Assembly: GCA_030848705.1 (NCBI GenBank)
Contig: CM061245.1
Location: forward strand, 40,304,711 to 40,368,710
Origin: Heracleum sosnowskyi
Lineage: Eukaryota > Streptophyta > Magnoliopsida > Apiales > Apiaceae
Length of the DNA: 64,000 nucleotides
Direction: 5' to 3'
A program made the position numbers and the translations under genes. Within the stretch, counting starts at the first letter, position 1, and each line of letters begins with the position of its first letter. The notes beneath the pieces were generated by a model, which did no database searches, was not told where the DNA came from, and saw only the letters and a program-made list of their open reading frames with translations. This document shows positions 44,501-55,724 of the stretch, piece by piece.

Positions 44501-44819
44501 TACAGCAGAAGCTGAATACATTGCTGCTGGAAGTTGCTGTGCACAAATTCTATGGATGAAGAATCAACTGTTGGACTATGGTCTAGTGTTGAGTAACATT
44601 CCTATCTTCTATGATAACACTAGTGCCATAGCCATCTCAGACAATCCTGTTCAACACTCTAGAACAAAGCACATTGATATTAGACATCATTTCATTAGAG
44701 AGCATGTTGAAAGAGGAACTGTGAAGCTGGTCTATGTCACTACAGAAAAGCAACTGGCAGACATCTTCACTAAACCACTGGATGAAGCAACCTTTAACAG
44801 GTTGGTAAGTGAACTGTGA
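41580..44819 (+). pseudogene. Element C pol, two premature stops
   Basis: Same frame as gag, entered after the gag TAA. Protease DSGCSRHMTG lies at about 41629-41660, then TAA at 41679-41681 interrupts the protease. Past it the frame is open from 41682: integrase (WHRKLSHI, CGDCQMGK, DDYSRYTW, RSDNGTEF, NGVVERKNRT), RT (MDVKSAFLNGEL, YVDDIIFGS) and RNase H (DSDYAG, TAEAEYIAAG). At the C-terminus the glycine codon found in A and B is TGA (44817-44819), trimming the tail. All catalytic motifs survive, so decay is recent. Confidence 0.92.
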
Positions 44820-46218
44820 ATGCTAAATCTGGTATGTTAACTTACTAGTTTTTCCATTCTAAAATTGCTTTGAAGCTTGTGACAGTAACCTCTACAAGTT
44901 GTTGTCATGAGAAAGTTACTGTCAACATAAGTCTCTATCTGTGTTAGACAGCACGTTCACTTTGACTTTGCTTAAATTGAATTTTGTGCTAGTCTCTTAC
45001 TTGAAAAGTTGATTTTTGAGTGACACTAACTTGCATGGTTGTTAATGTTGAAATTGGTCAAGGGTCTTTCTTAATTGGTCAGTTTTGCTTTGATTGTTGT
45101 ATTAGTGGTAGACATCACTTAATTGCAATTCGTGGTAGTTGTATGGGTATTCCAAACTATTGACCGTTTACATCCCTCTTAACCTAGTATGCCTATAAAA
45201 TGAATCTTAGGCCATATTAGTGAATCATTTAGAAAAAGGGTATAATGGAAAACAAAGTAGGAATCGAGTACAGGCCTAAGCCTTGTGGAAGTGAACCCAA
45301 CAATGAAGAGGTAGAAGCAATGTTTGACATGCTATGGGATGCTCTTGATGAGGAAAAGGAAAAAGCACTTGCAGCCAAGGCCGCATAGGAGGCCACGGTG
45401 CAAGAAGAGGAAAAGGAGTTTCAAACTCTCCTCAAGGAAGAAGGAACCTCAGAAGAGATAATTAGGGAAGAAGTCCTAGAATTGGTTAAGAAAGATTGTA
45501 CTGTTTAGTTAATCTCACCAATTGTAGTATTTTCCCTTTCTTCATTTCATTAAAATCAATAAAATGTCTCTTTCTGCAGTTTCTATCTGATTTCTATGTG
45601 TGTTGTTTAAATGTTTATCTGATAGAATAATGTTTTGGATGAATAATGAATCAGTAATAAATATTGCATTTGTTTAACTGGTGTCTCTTCAGTTAAGTTT
45701 TCATTCATAACGGTTTCTATACAAAGTCTTGACAGTGTTGTTTTCCCCGCAAGGGTTGTTGTCATCAAGAAAAGTAGCTGTCACAGTTTTCTGACAGTAG
45801 GCCTCTCGACAGCAATAAACGACTTTCTGTCATGACTTGTAAAAGATACTGTCATATGAGACCTTAACGATGACAGTAAGTTTTGCGCGGAATGTTTCTG
45901 TCATGCAAAACATGCTGTCATCACACCAAAGTTACTGACACGGTTGTTTTAAGCGCACAGGTTACTGTCAAAGTAGTGGACCGTTAAAATTGGACACACT
46001 TCCTCCACGAGGAGAGAGAAATCAGCCAGTAACCCACGTGACCGTAAATTGGGTTAACACACGATTTCACTTTTCCACTTTGTCAGTTAAACGCTTGAAC
46101 TTCCCTCTAAATTCATCAAACATACAACTGTTCTCAAAAAGCAAACACAACACTCTTCTTTCTCTTCTCTCCAAGCAATTCATCTTCTACTCTCTCTCTT
46201 CTCTCTCACAAAGCAAAA
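44820..46218 (+). promoter_or_regulatory. Element C pol-ORF3 spacer with family-C motif cluster
   Basis: Contains about fifteen CTGTCA/TGACAG copies, mainly at 44878-44960 and 45728-45975 (for example TACTGTCATATGAG, GCTGTCATCAC, TCTGTCATGACTTG), and the small ORF at 45245-45508. After 46090 comes a CT-rich leader (CTTCTTTCTCTTCTCTCC) up to the ORF3 ATG. I find no clear TATA box for ORF3 here. Confidence 0.65.
45245..45508 (+). pseudogene. Small acidic ORF between pol and ORF3 of element C, one internal stop
   Basis: 88 codons from ATG to TAG with one in-frame TAG at 45386-45388. Both halves have clean codon-like composition. The first half begins MENKVGIEYRPKPCG and contains EAMFDMLWDALDEEKEKAL; the second contains EFQTLLKEEGTSEEIIREE. 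The product would be small, acidic and helical. A TATAAAA (about 45192-45198) lies ~50 bp upstream and AATAAAATG (45558) downstream, so it could be a separate transcript. I do not recognise it and see no counterpart in the spacers of A or B. Confidence 0.45.
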
Positions 46219-49200
46219 ATGGCCCCCAAACAATCAATTTCACAAACCAACTTTGCTGGCATCTACTCACCAAGTGATGCTGGTGATGGATTCAAAGGGC
46301 TTGTTTACTTCATGAATAAGTCCTATCTTGGGTATGCAATTACCTCTACTCATGTTCTTGACCTAGACAAGATTGAAAGTTTTTGGGCGACAGCTATTGC
46401 TCACGAAGATGGTGACATCTCCTCCATTCAATTCAAAATCAAGGAGCATAGCTACTCTCTCAACGCTCAGGGCATCAATGCAGCTCTAGGAATTGTGCTG
46501 GAACAAGGAAAGTCTTACTCTGAGCTTGCTAGTGATGGAACCCTGAAGAAGCTCTTCTTGAAAATTGGATATTCTGGACCAATTCTTGAAGAGGGAACAG
46601 CAAAATGGTACCCTTCTCTACCAAGACCACAGGATGGAATGGTATTCCCACCTACATCAAGAAGCTCACTCATTCTCTTGTTCATGGGTACAAAGTGGAT
46701 GTTGGAAAGCTACTCATGGCGCACTTCAAGGCTGCCATAGGTAAGAAGGTAAACATCTATCCTCGCTTTTTAATGGTGTGCATCAATTCTTTATGTGACT
46801 TTGATGAGAATGCCCCTCGTTTGGAGGTGTGCCCTGTACTGAAAAGAAACACTCACACAACTCTCACTTCACAGAATTTAAATGCACATATTCCACTATG
46901 TTTCACCAAGCACATGGTTGATCAAGTGACTAACCTTGATTTTCCATTACCTCCTGGTTTTGATACCTTCACTATTGAGAATGAGACTGCCTTAGACCCA
47001 AATTCAGTCAACCCTCATTCTGTCCCATACACTCAGCCTTGGTTCTCTAGACTTCCCAAAGTACAGAGACAAGCCTTACAAAAACCAGAAAAAGACCCCT
47101 AGAAACTGGTGTTGGTGGTAGTGCTGAGAGTCAAGAGGGAGTTCCTGCACCTAGTGCAGCAAATAAGGAAGGTAGTCAATCAGAACCCACAGTTATTCCT
47201 CCTGAGCCTAAGAAGAAGAGAGATAAGAGGACCAAAACCACTGTCAGCCGCCCTGCAGTCTCCCAAAAGACTGTAGAGGATAATAGGGAAATAAACTCCC
47301 CTCTAGATGTGCCCTCTCAACAGGGACCATCTATTGAAATTGGCCTGTCTCCCAAGGCACCTTGTAAAGAGTCTGCACAACCTCATGTTCCAACTCATGA
47401 GGAGCCTCCACTTGCAGAAATACACATGGAGTCAGGACACTATGAGGATTTCAGTTCCCCTATTGATGCTTCTCAAGTTACATCTGAGAAGCAGCCACTA
47501 TTCACTTCTCCACTTTCACCTTCTTCCTTCCCTACACATTCATTTATTTCTTCTCTACAACCTAGAGAGGGGGACAGTCCCAACCCTTCAGGTTTTGATC
47601 ATCCATCTCCAATCATGGATGAGCCCCCATCAAGTGGTCCACAAGAACCCATTTCTCAAAGTGAGATGGACACCACTCCTTCAAACACTGAGAAAGAGCA
47701 AAGTACAATTCTGCTAGAAAATGAAATAGCCAGTACTTTGTTCAATCTCCAAGGAGCATCTTAACTTAGGGAAGATGCTGTCACAGCCCAAGTTGCTGTC
47801 AAGGACACGGTGGATGTTGCTGTCATGGGTGACCCTGCTGTCAAGGACTCAGCTGCTGTCAAGACCAAACCTACTGTCAAGACCAAACCTGCTGTCCATG
47901 TTGCAGTGGAACCTACTGTCAATATTCCAATTGACAGCAATATTCCTGGAAAAGTTTCTGTCACCTCTACCAAGCCTGATCTTGAAGATGTAACTATTGA
48001 GGATGTCTCTGATGATGATGTGCCACTATCTCAGTTCTTAAAGGTACATTCTAAACCATCTATTTCTTTGCATGACAGTACTGCTCATACACATGCATCT
48101 AGGATGAGTGAGGGTGTGCAAAAGAAAAGAGAGATAAAAGAAAAGAGAGGTGAGCATAAAAATGAGATGCAGCCAAATGAGCTGGCAAAAGGTGAGGGAC
48201 TTGAGCATGTCCAGAGTGAAATTGAGGGAGCCCCACATATCCAGGCCTTAGGCCATGAGAGTTCTTCTGTGAGGAGTGATGAGATCACTCAGAAAAACAC
48301 TGAGAGTGTGAGAACCCCCACAGCCTCCAAGCCCCAATCTTTTCCTTCACCTCCAAGAAGGTTAAGATCAGGTGGCCCCTCCACATCTTTCAGGTTGAAA
48401 GCTCTAGAGAACAGATGCCTATCCATGGAATCCAAACTTGACAGCCTGTCTACCATGGTGGCCTCTGGATTCTCCACAATTCAGGAAGCTATTCAGGTTC
48501 TTTCTGCAAATCTTGATGCTGCCAACTTACCTAGGGGGAGAAAAAGGTAAGATCAAAATCTCAAAAGGCAAAATCAGGAACAGAAGGTATCCCTATTCAG
48601 GATGTTGCTCAGGGGGAGCCTGTCCCAAAGAAGGTGTCAAGGAGTGAGGGGGAGCTTGCAGCTAAAAGAAGATCAGTGCCTGCAAAGACAAAAAAGGGAG
48701 TTAGAAGAGACTCAGGAAGTAAGGGGGAGCAATTGCAAGAAGCTGAAAATCTTTTTGAATATGAGATAGGTGGAGAAACAGTTCTAATGTCCAAAGAAGC
48801 CCTGGAAGCTATGCACAAGGGTGTTTCCTCCAAGAACCCAATACTACCTCCTGTGACTATAAGAGAGCCAACTCCAACTCCAAAGGAGAGTGCTCTTGAA
48901 AGGCAATGGAGAGAAAAGGAGGAGCAAAATAGGTTGGGCAAAAGGGAAAGACAAGATGCCTGAATACATCCTGTCAGGAAATATCTAGAGTGAAGGAACA
49001 GAGTTCAGCCAAGAAGATGCCAATGCTCTAATGGTTGACTACAGGGAAAGCACTTTGAAGAATAATGATGGAGACTTCAACAAGGTGGTTGATGAAGCAA
49101 TGAAGGAGCCTAACAGAAGATTAAGTAACTGCTCAACTTTGCTCAAAGAGAAAATCACCAATGTATGTGTAAAGATCAATGAAGAAAGTAGGTGGGCTAT

Positions 49201-51247
49201 TGATGTGTACTTAAACACTGGAATATCCATGTTCATTACTATGCAGCTGCTGCAGAGTCTTTCAGCAAGAGTGCTAACAGTAATGAAGAACAAAATCACA
49301 GTAAACCATACAGCCTTCAATGAAATCTTGCATCTGAAAATGCTGGGTTTAATTTCAGAAAAACTCCCAGAAGTCTACACCAATCCATTTTGTGTCTACT
49401 ATGAAGGTACCACCAAAAATGGTAGCAAGAGATGTGCTTACATGAGTCTAGGAGGCACTTCAACAATGGAGTCTAAGTCAATCTTAAAGGTGTTAAATAT
49501 GATTCTTAACTCCAAAGACAACAAGGAAAGAGTTCTTGCTGTCAAAGCAATCTATGACTTGCTGGTGAAAAGGGACAAAGAACTGAGCTCTACTATGAAG
49601 AAGATGATCTCCAAAGCAATCTCCAACAGAGCTGAACAAGGAGAAAGCTGCTCCTATGAGGTTCCTCATGATGATAATGATGAGTTGGATGGTAGTGGAG
49701 GAACCAAAGAAGCAGGAAATGCTAGTGGAAGCACTTCTGGGAATGTTGGATCAAGGTCCCAGGAGGGAAATCAACAAGAAGCTCCTGTACAAGAAAAGAA
49801 AGATGCTGGTGCAACAGAAGGAGAGGAGTCAGAAATTATTGAAGCTTTGGAGGTAAATATCTTAAGATGTGCTATTGACAGTATAAATGCTGAAAAAGAC
49901 ACTGTCACCAAAGAGACTGTCACAGAAGACACTGTCCTCAAAGAAGCTGTCAGCAAAGAAGCTGTCACAGAAGAAATTGTCAAGAAAGATACTGTCATGG
50001 AGGACACTGTCAAAGAAGAAATCAAGCTTACTGTCAAGCCAAAGAGGACAAAAACCTTGGCAAAGGCCTGGTTGTCTAGGCAGGAACCTGAACCTGAGGA
50101 GACTTCAAAAGCAATTAAAGGAAAACACAAGTACTCAGGAAAGGAGAAAGCCACTGGACTTGGCAGAAAACTGAGAATCCCTATTCAATCAAAACTCTAC
50201 AGCTCTCTGGATCTTTTGGAAAAGGAAGCTGATCAAATCAAGAGCGTCGAGGTAAGGTTGGATAACAACAATGAAGCAACTGAATACATTCTTTGGTTTG
50301 ATGCATCAAGACTTGTGAAAGTCAAAAAGGATTTTACCATGGAAGTGTCATCATATATTGTAACAACAACTCTCTCAATGAAAAGGAAAACAGAAACAAG
50401 GAGAGATGACTACTTCTACTTGGTAAGGATGGTCAATCGAATGCAAGGATATGACAATGTTCCTGAAGAGGTCATGAACCATGTGTTGGCATACAAAGCC
50501 TTGAGGGATGAAGAGTTCTATCAGAAGTTTGGAGAATGGTCAATGTATGATTATAATGACATTGCTCACTTACTTGAATATTCTGATGAAGAAATGGCTG
50601 AGTATGAAGATGATATTCCTGAAGAAGTGGTGCAAACCCAACCAAGTCAAGAAGAATCCTCAGAGCCTACAAAGAGAGAAACCACTGAAGAGACAGAAGA
50701 CACATTCCTGGATAAAAGCAGAGAAGCCAACAGGGTGGAAAGTGAAGGACCCAATTACCAAACTTGTATGCTTGAGAATCCTTTGAGAATCAAGTTCAAA
50801 TGGGAAGAGATTCCAGTAAGAAGCTTTCACAAACTTAGAACCGGTGCTCTGAAAGACTTACTGTTCTTGGTGATTGGATCAATTCATCCATTGGAATAGC
50901 AATGCTCTTCTAAAATTGAGAGCATTATTCAAGCAAGAAAGGGTGAAGACTCAAAGCTGGATAAGTCAAGGAGAAAATCTCTGAATGCATTCCCTGGAAG
51001 CAGATTCAAAGACATTAATGGCACTCTGAAGTTCAGAACTCATGCTTTTGGCAAAGTGTTGTGGATGGATCTTCAGGATGCTAGAGTATGTCTCTCCAAG
51101 ACACTCAAGAAACATATTGATGAAATTGAGGATGAGGCTATCACTCCTGATGAAATAGCACTGGTGGAAGAACTCAAAGGAGTTCTTAAGGAAGCTCTTA
51201 ACAAAGAGGATGAAGCAAGACAGAAAAGAAATTCTGAAGCTAAGTAA
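46219..51247 (+). pseudogene. Element C ORF3, decayed
   Basis: About 1670 codons, in the position of ORF3 in A and B. The start ATG (MAPKQSISQTN) follows a CT-rich leader. The N-terminal part has FWATAIAHEDGD, a W-rich block and IYPRFLMVCIN; the last matches YPRFLQCILN in A and YPRFLSLVLNS in B. The middle is Ser/Pro-rich with repeated AVK/TVK units from in-frame CTGTCA motifs (47775-47965). The C-terminal part (from 49031) is helical, with another repeat block at 49893-50037. Breaks: frameshifts near 46600 and between 47100 and 47309, TAA at 47762, frameshifts near 48550 and 48965, and TAG at 50897. No membrane segment seen. Confidence 0.78.
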
Positions 51248-51333
51248 AGATCTTTTGTTTAATTCTGATCTTGTTAGTTAAGTTGTCAGCATGTATTAAT
51301 TGTGAATTTATTGTTATTGTCCATAAAAACAAA

Positions 51334-51344
51334 TTGGGGGAGAT
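51334..51344 (+). other. Element C polypurine tract
   Basis: TTGGGGGAGAT directly before the 3' LTR, as in A and B. Confidence 0.88.
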
Positions 51345-52406
51345 TGTTAGGATTTATGGGTGATAGCTATGAGACAACTTAACTAGATATCTTGTATGCT
51401 TAATTTTAATTTAGTATGAACATACTGTCACTGCCAGAGTATGTCTATGTAACCGTTTTTGTTTGCTGCAAATAAAGATTCTAGTACATCTTGGTAGAAG
51501 TTCATTCGTTTGTTCAAGCCTCAAGAAGTGCTCAAGATGGACAGCAAGAATAAATACTACTGTCACAGCATTGACAGTAGGGTTACTTGAAGACAACATG
51601 TTGCAAGACATGACAGTACATTCACTCTGACAGCAACATTGGCGGAAGCCCTTTGACAACAACTTTACCTTAGCCTGACAGCAAGCTTGGAAATCCCGAC
51701 AGCATCTTCTGCGGGGATTTCTTACTGTCACCAAAAAGCTCACTCTTGTGACAGCAAGCTTAGCCATCAGGATACTGTCATGAAGGGATATCATTTGTAT
51801 TGGGGATCAACCCAGTCAAACATGTGACAGATTGGATGTTCAAGAAACAGGCGTGCTGCAGTATCCCAACACTGCAACAGGTCTGCAAGACTACGACTGA
51901 AGCTCGAAGAGATCACATGATAAAGCTCACCAATTCCAGTGTATGATAAATCTACATCTACTGAATTGTGTTAGCTTGATATGGAAAGTTTCTAGATTGC
52001 TTTGTAATGTACTGATAAGTTGTTTGTATAGCAATTTAGGAAAGACTCACGGGTAGGCAAATTGTAAGAAGCTGCCACTTGAAAATGACAGCAGCTTCAC
52101 TAGACCCGTGTTGATAGTGATATGTTTAGCTCTTACAAAATCTATCTCTTACTCCATTCTTTGTAACAACGTGAGATCAATCACTCGAGAAACCGAAGCT
52201 CAATAAAACATTTATTTTCTTGAGGTTGTAGCAACCCATTGCAAAATAAATAAAACATTTATTTTGTGAGAATCGTTTGTGTATCTAATTTAGTTTGCAA
52301 TCGATTAAGTGATAAACTTTAATCTTAGTTTTTGTTGTTGAAACGTAGATTGAGTTTTATCACTATTGCATTCAACCCCCCCTTCTGCAATAGTCAAGGA
52401 CCAATA
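51345..52406 (+). repeat. Element C 3' LTR (1062 bp)
   Basis: Same length as the 5' LTR, about 18 single-base differences by eye. The terminal CA has become TA (CCAATA instead of CCAACA). Followed by the ATAAG duplication. Confidence 0.95.
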
Positions 52407-52411
52407 ATAAG
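52407..52411 (+). repeat. Element C target-site duplication, right
   Basis: ATAAG, identical to 37895-37899. Confidence 0.93.
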
Positions 52412-53796
52412 ATTATTCTAATTATATGACTCCTCCATCAGGTTTGACTATTAAACCTTGTATATGACCTACGTTATACTTTTATGTCCTGTATTATGTG
52501 TCATCCTCCATTCGTTAATATTTTAGAAGAATTGTCTGCATTCTCCCAAGTTCATCTGTAGCTGCAGCGTTTTAGCAGTTGCTGGTTTTTGAATATGTGG
52601 TATAATCTATGACTTCTAGTAGAATAGTAGCAAATAATTAGAGCAATGTACTACTTCTTTGAACAACTTGAAAAAGTTTATCCAAATTAACTCTTGTTAC
52701 TAAAATTTCTGAAATTAAAAGCTTTGATCAACCTTATGACTGATACATGAACAAAACCAAGATTCTTTACTGCAAGTTGTTACTTTATAATTTTTTCTTC
52801 AGATTGTCTTTGTATAATTCATATAGACTGGTCTTATATATACCAAGAGTCTTTTAATTGGAAAATCCGTTAATACTAGCTACATACTGTAGAACATTAA
52901 AATTCAGTAAATTTTTATGTAAATTCATTTAGTAAGGTAGTATCATTGGTATTATGGGTCATGTACTCAAGGTAGTATCTTTTAGTCTACAGATTTATTT
53001 ATTGGGAGACTATTTTTAGTACTAGATTTGTCATTTTTGTTTATATATTCATTTTGGTTCAAGACTTGCAAAACTGCCATAAACAGTTTGCTTATTAATA
53101 TAAGGAAATGGCGGTTTGCACCAGCAAACATTATCAGTAGATCTGATCTAAAAAGTGGTCGGTAGAAACTTAAAGTTATTGTGTAATGTCTGTGGATGTG
53201 TGCATCTTCTGTTTCTGGTTTAATATTATAAAAAAAGGCTTAAATCAGAAACCTTCAGAGATAGGGCTACACAAAATTTTCCAACTCAGTTTACAAGTTT
53301 GTGTGTAGGCTGTAGTTTTCAGAAGCACTATAGTACCTTCTATCTACTTCTGTAGTTTTTCCACATATTTCTGTTATTTGGGAATGTATGCATGCAGTTC
53401 TGCTTCCTGGAGAAATGTTACACAGTATGTTTTCTACGACTATTTCTAGAATTGTGCTAAGACTATGTTGTCGGATTAAACTGAAGTATGGAGACCTTGT
53501 TGTGCTATGTAAGTATAAAATTTTGTGTCTACCTTCTTAATTGTAATAGATTCTTTTAAGGAAAATGTCAAAGTTTATAGACTGCTGTGACCTTTTGTAA
53601 GCATGACTTGGTCCATCTTTCCCCGTACAGCTGGGCACATTCCCAAACAAGTCCTTGATTATAATTGTAGGTGTGATTTCAATTTTTTTTACTGTCTCCT
53701 TTAACTTGCTTCTGAAATCCTATATCCAAAGTGTTTTCTGAGTTCTAGTGAACTTCTTGCACTGTTTATCTTGCTTAACTGCCTGTATAATTCAAG
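52412..53796 (+). other. CACTA interior, right part, non-coding
   Basis: AT-rich, intron-like DNA with no long frame or recognisable domain. The T-rich stretch before 53797 ends in AG, so it could be intron sequence of a captured gene. Confidence 0.4.
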
Positions 53797-54001
53797 AAAG
53801 CTACAGAGAACAAGCATTGGCTGATGAAGCACATAAAAGATCTTGTTTTTGGAGATTTGTTTTGCTGCAAATGTCTATACTTAGAGCTGACATTTTATTA
53901 GATGAGATTGGAAATGAGATGGCAGAAATAGAAGCTCTCCTGGAGGAAGCGGCTGAACTGGTTGATGTTAAGCATCAGCCAAAGAACCCGAACTATTACA
54001 G
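53797..54001 (+). pseudogene. Exon-like fragment carried in the CACTA element
   Basis: A 68-codon open stretch bounded by an AG acceptor (TTCAAG, 53796) and a good donor (ATTACAG followed by GTAAAG). It encodes a helical, acidic peptide with REQALADEAHKRS, LRADILLDEIGNEM and EIEALLEEAAELVD. The composition looks like genuine coding sequence, unlike the surrounding DNA. I do not recognise the parent gene. It may be a captured host exon or part of an accessory transposon protein. Confidence 0.45.
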
Positions 54002-54559
54002 GTAAAGGTAGTTAATATGAATGTGGATCCGAGTAGTTAACTATCTTCCGATAACACTGTATGCATTTAGGAGGTAAAATATCCAGTCTGTTGTTTTCTA
54101 TTGATTATCTAAACCCTGTAAAATATGGATTTATATATGTCAGTTGTAATATTTCAAGAATGTAGTAGCTAAAAGTGTTGTAGAATATTGGAGAATGTAA
54201 TATCTTTGTCTCTCTCAGGGTCTAGCATAAACTTCAATGCTTTACGAGAGAGTGCAATATTATGCTTATACCAACTTCTCATCATATCTCTATGTGTTTC
54301 AGGTTGGCATCTCAGTGCTTCTCGACTGGATTGGTCATTTCACGATGTTGGGATACTACACATTTCACGGTGTTGGGATTTTGGATGATGGGATTTTGGG
54401 GACGAGATTATTTGTATTATTTAAATTTTTTGTGATTAAGTTAGGTATTTAGTATGTTGTTAGATGCCTTGGTTGTTTTGGATTGGTTTTAGGATGTTTT
54501 GGATGGAATGCTGAATGTTTTGAATGGTATTTATGTATGTACAAAACTAGTATTGCAAT
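54002..54559 (+). other. CACTA interior, T/G-rich non-coding stretch
   Basis: No gene. Low-complexity GTTGGGATTTTGGATG and GTTTTGGAT repeats at 54350-54530. Confidence 0.4.
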
Positions 54560-55052
54560 TTTTTTTATTAAAGTGTTGCATTTCCTTATTTAATGTTGCA
54601 TTTCAAGAAAATGGTATTGAATTATAGAATCTAATGGTGTTGCATTAGTAAATATACTGTTGCATTAAAAAAATTACTGTTTCAGAAGATAATGAAAAGC
54701 GTTGCATTATGGCATGTGGGCCCCACTACTGACCTGGCACGCATGCCCCACTACTGACGTGGCATTTTAGTGGGCCCCACTGTTGATGTGGCATGATAAT
54801 GGGCCTTGTGTTTAAGGCAACACTCATTGGTGTTGCATTTCCTTGATTTTGGTGTTGCAGTATACTTATAATGCAATACTTTCTCTCCGCTGTAGTAGAT
54901 GACCAAAAGTGTTGCATTACATATCAAAGGCTACGCCCGCGGATGCAACGCCCGTTTTGTGTTGCATTTTTGAAAACGAAGCTGAGTGCAACGCTTTTTT
55001 GGTCTACAGCCACATTAAAAAAGCATTGCATATGAGCACTTATGGCGTAGTG
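54560..55052 (-). repeat. CACTA right subterminal repeats and TIR
   Basis: More than a dozen TTGCATT/ATGCAAC units between 54570 and 55030 (GTGTTGCATTT, TGTTGCATTA, GCGTTGCATT), a GTGGGCCCCACTRYTGACSTGGCA repeat pair near 54717-54790, and the TIR at 55018-55052. Confidence 0.78.
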
Positions 55053-55683
55053 GGAGACTCTTAACCATTGTGTCTTTTTGCCTTTGTTGTCAAAGGACAT
55101 AATTCAATGTGAATTTTGGAAGCTTCCTGGAATTAATACCTGATTGTCATATGACCTTTGTTTTTAAACCGGCGCCCGAGCTTGCTTTGTTTTATTGGGG
55201 TCTAATTAATACAGTATTTCATTATAAGCTACTAAAATCAGTTTTGTTGTAGGTTTGTGGTTAGTTACGGTGTTAATGCACTTGGTTATAATTATGTTCA
55301 GTGTTCTAAAACTCGGACTCGACCCTATTACCGATCCAGTTTTGCTATACTCGACTGGTAACTTGGTTTGTACTTGACTCAGGTCAAATTCGAGAAAAAG
55401 ACGAAGTACTTGAGAAAAAAAAAAGGAAAGTACTCAAGAAAAAAATCGAATTATAATTAAAAAAAATCAGAAAAATGAGTTATGGACAAAAAAATCAGAA
55501 GTCTCGAAGTGAGTACTAGTTTCTAATAAAAAAGACAAATTTTAAGCATTTTAAATGTTAAAATGATAGTAAAAGACTTACTAAAATTAATAACATAATC
55601 ACCCAAATAGCTCATTAACATTACTATTTGAACATCTCTCTCTTTTTGTCTCTCTCCCATATTAAAATATATATAAGATATAA
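55053..55683. other. Host-like DNA between the CACTA and Harbinger elements
   Basis: No reading frame, RNA gene or terminal repeat that I can support. A-rich stretches at 55390-55490. Confidence 0.35.
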
Positions 55684-55693
55684 TCACACACAA

Positions 55694-55720
<27 letters not shown>
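55684..55720. repeat. (CA)n microsatellite
   Basis: About 18 CA units with one interruption, ending five bases before the Harbinger TIR. Confidence 0.9.

Positions 55721-55724
<4 letters not shown>

Larger units (their letters stand above)
37900..52406 (+). mobile_element. Element C: SIRE-lineage copia retrotransposon inserted in the CACTA element
   Basis: 14,507 bp with 1062 bp LTRs, perfect ATAAG duplication, primer site, open gag, pol with two premature stops, a small extra ORF, a decayed third ORF and a polypurine tract. By eye the LTRs differ at about 18 positions (1.7 percent), pointing to an age of several hundred thousand years at 1.3e-8 per site per year, clearly older than B. The CTGTCA/TGACAG motif recurs throughout LTRs, spacer and parts of the coding regions. 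Confidence 0.96.
36085..55052. mobile_element. Non-autonomous CACTA (En/Spm) transposon, split by element C
   Basis: The left end CACTACGCCATAAGTGCTC is repeated inverted as GAGCACTTATGGCGTAGTG at 55034-55052. The match continues inward through ATATGCAATGCTTTTT, giving a TIR of about 35 bp. Both ends are packed with TTGCAT/ATGCAA subterminal repeats. Without element C and its duplication the unit is about 4.5 kb and has no transposase gene that I can see. The 3 bp target duplication is not recognisable (ATC on the left, GGA on the right), so it is mutated or the last base is misplaced. Confidence 0.78.
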
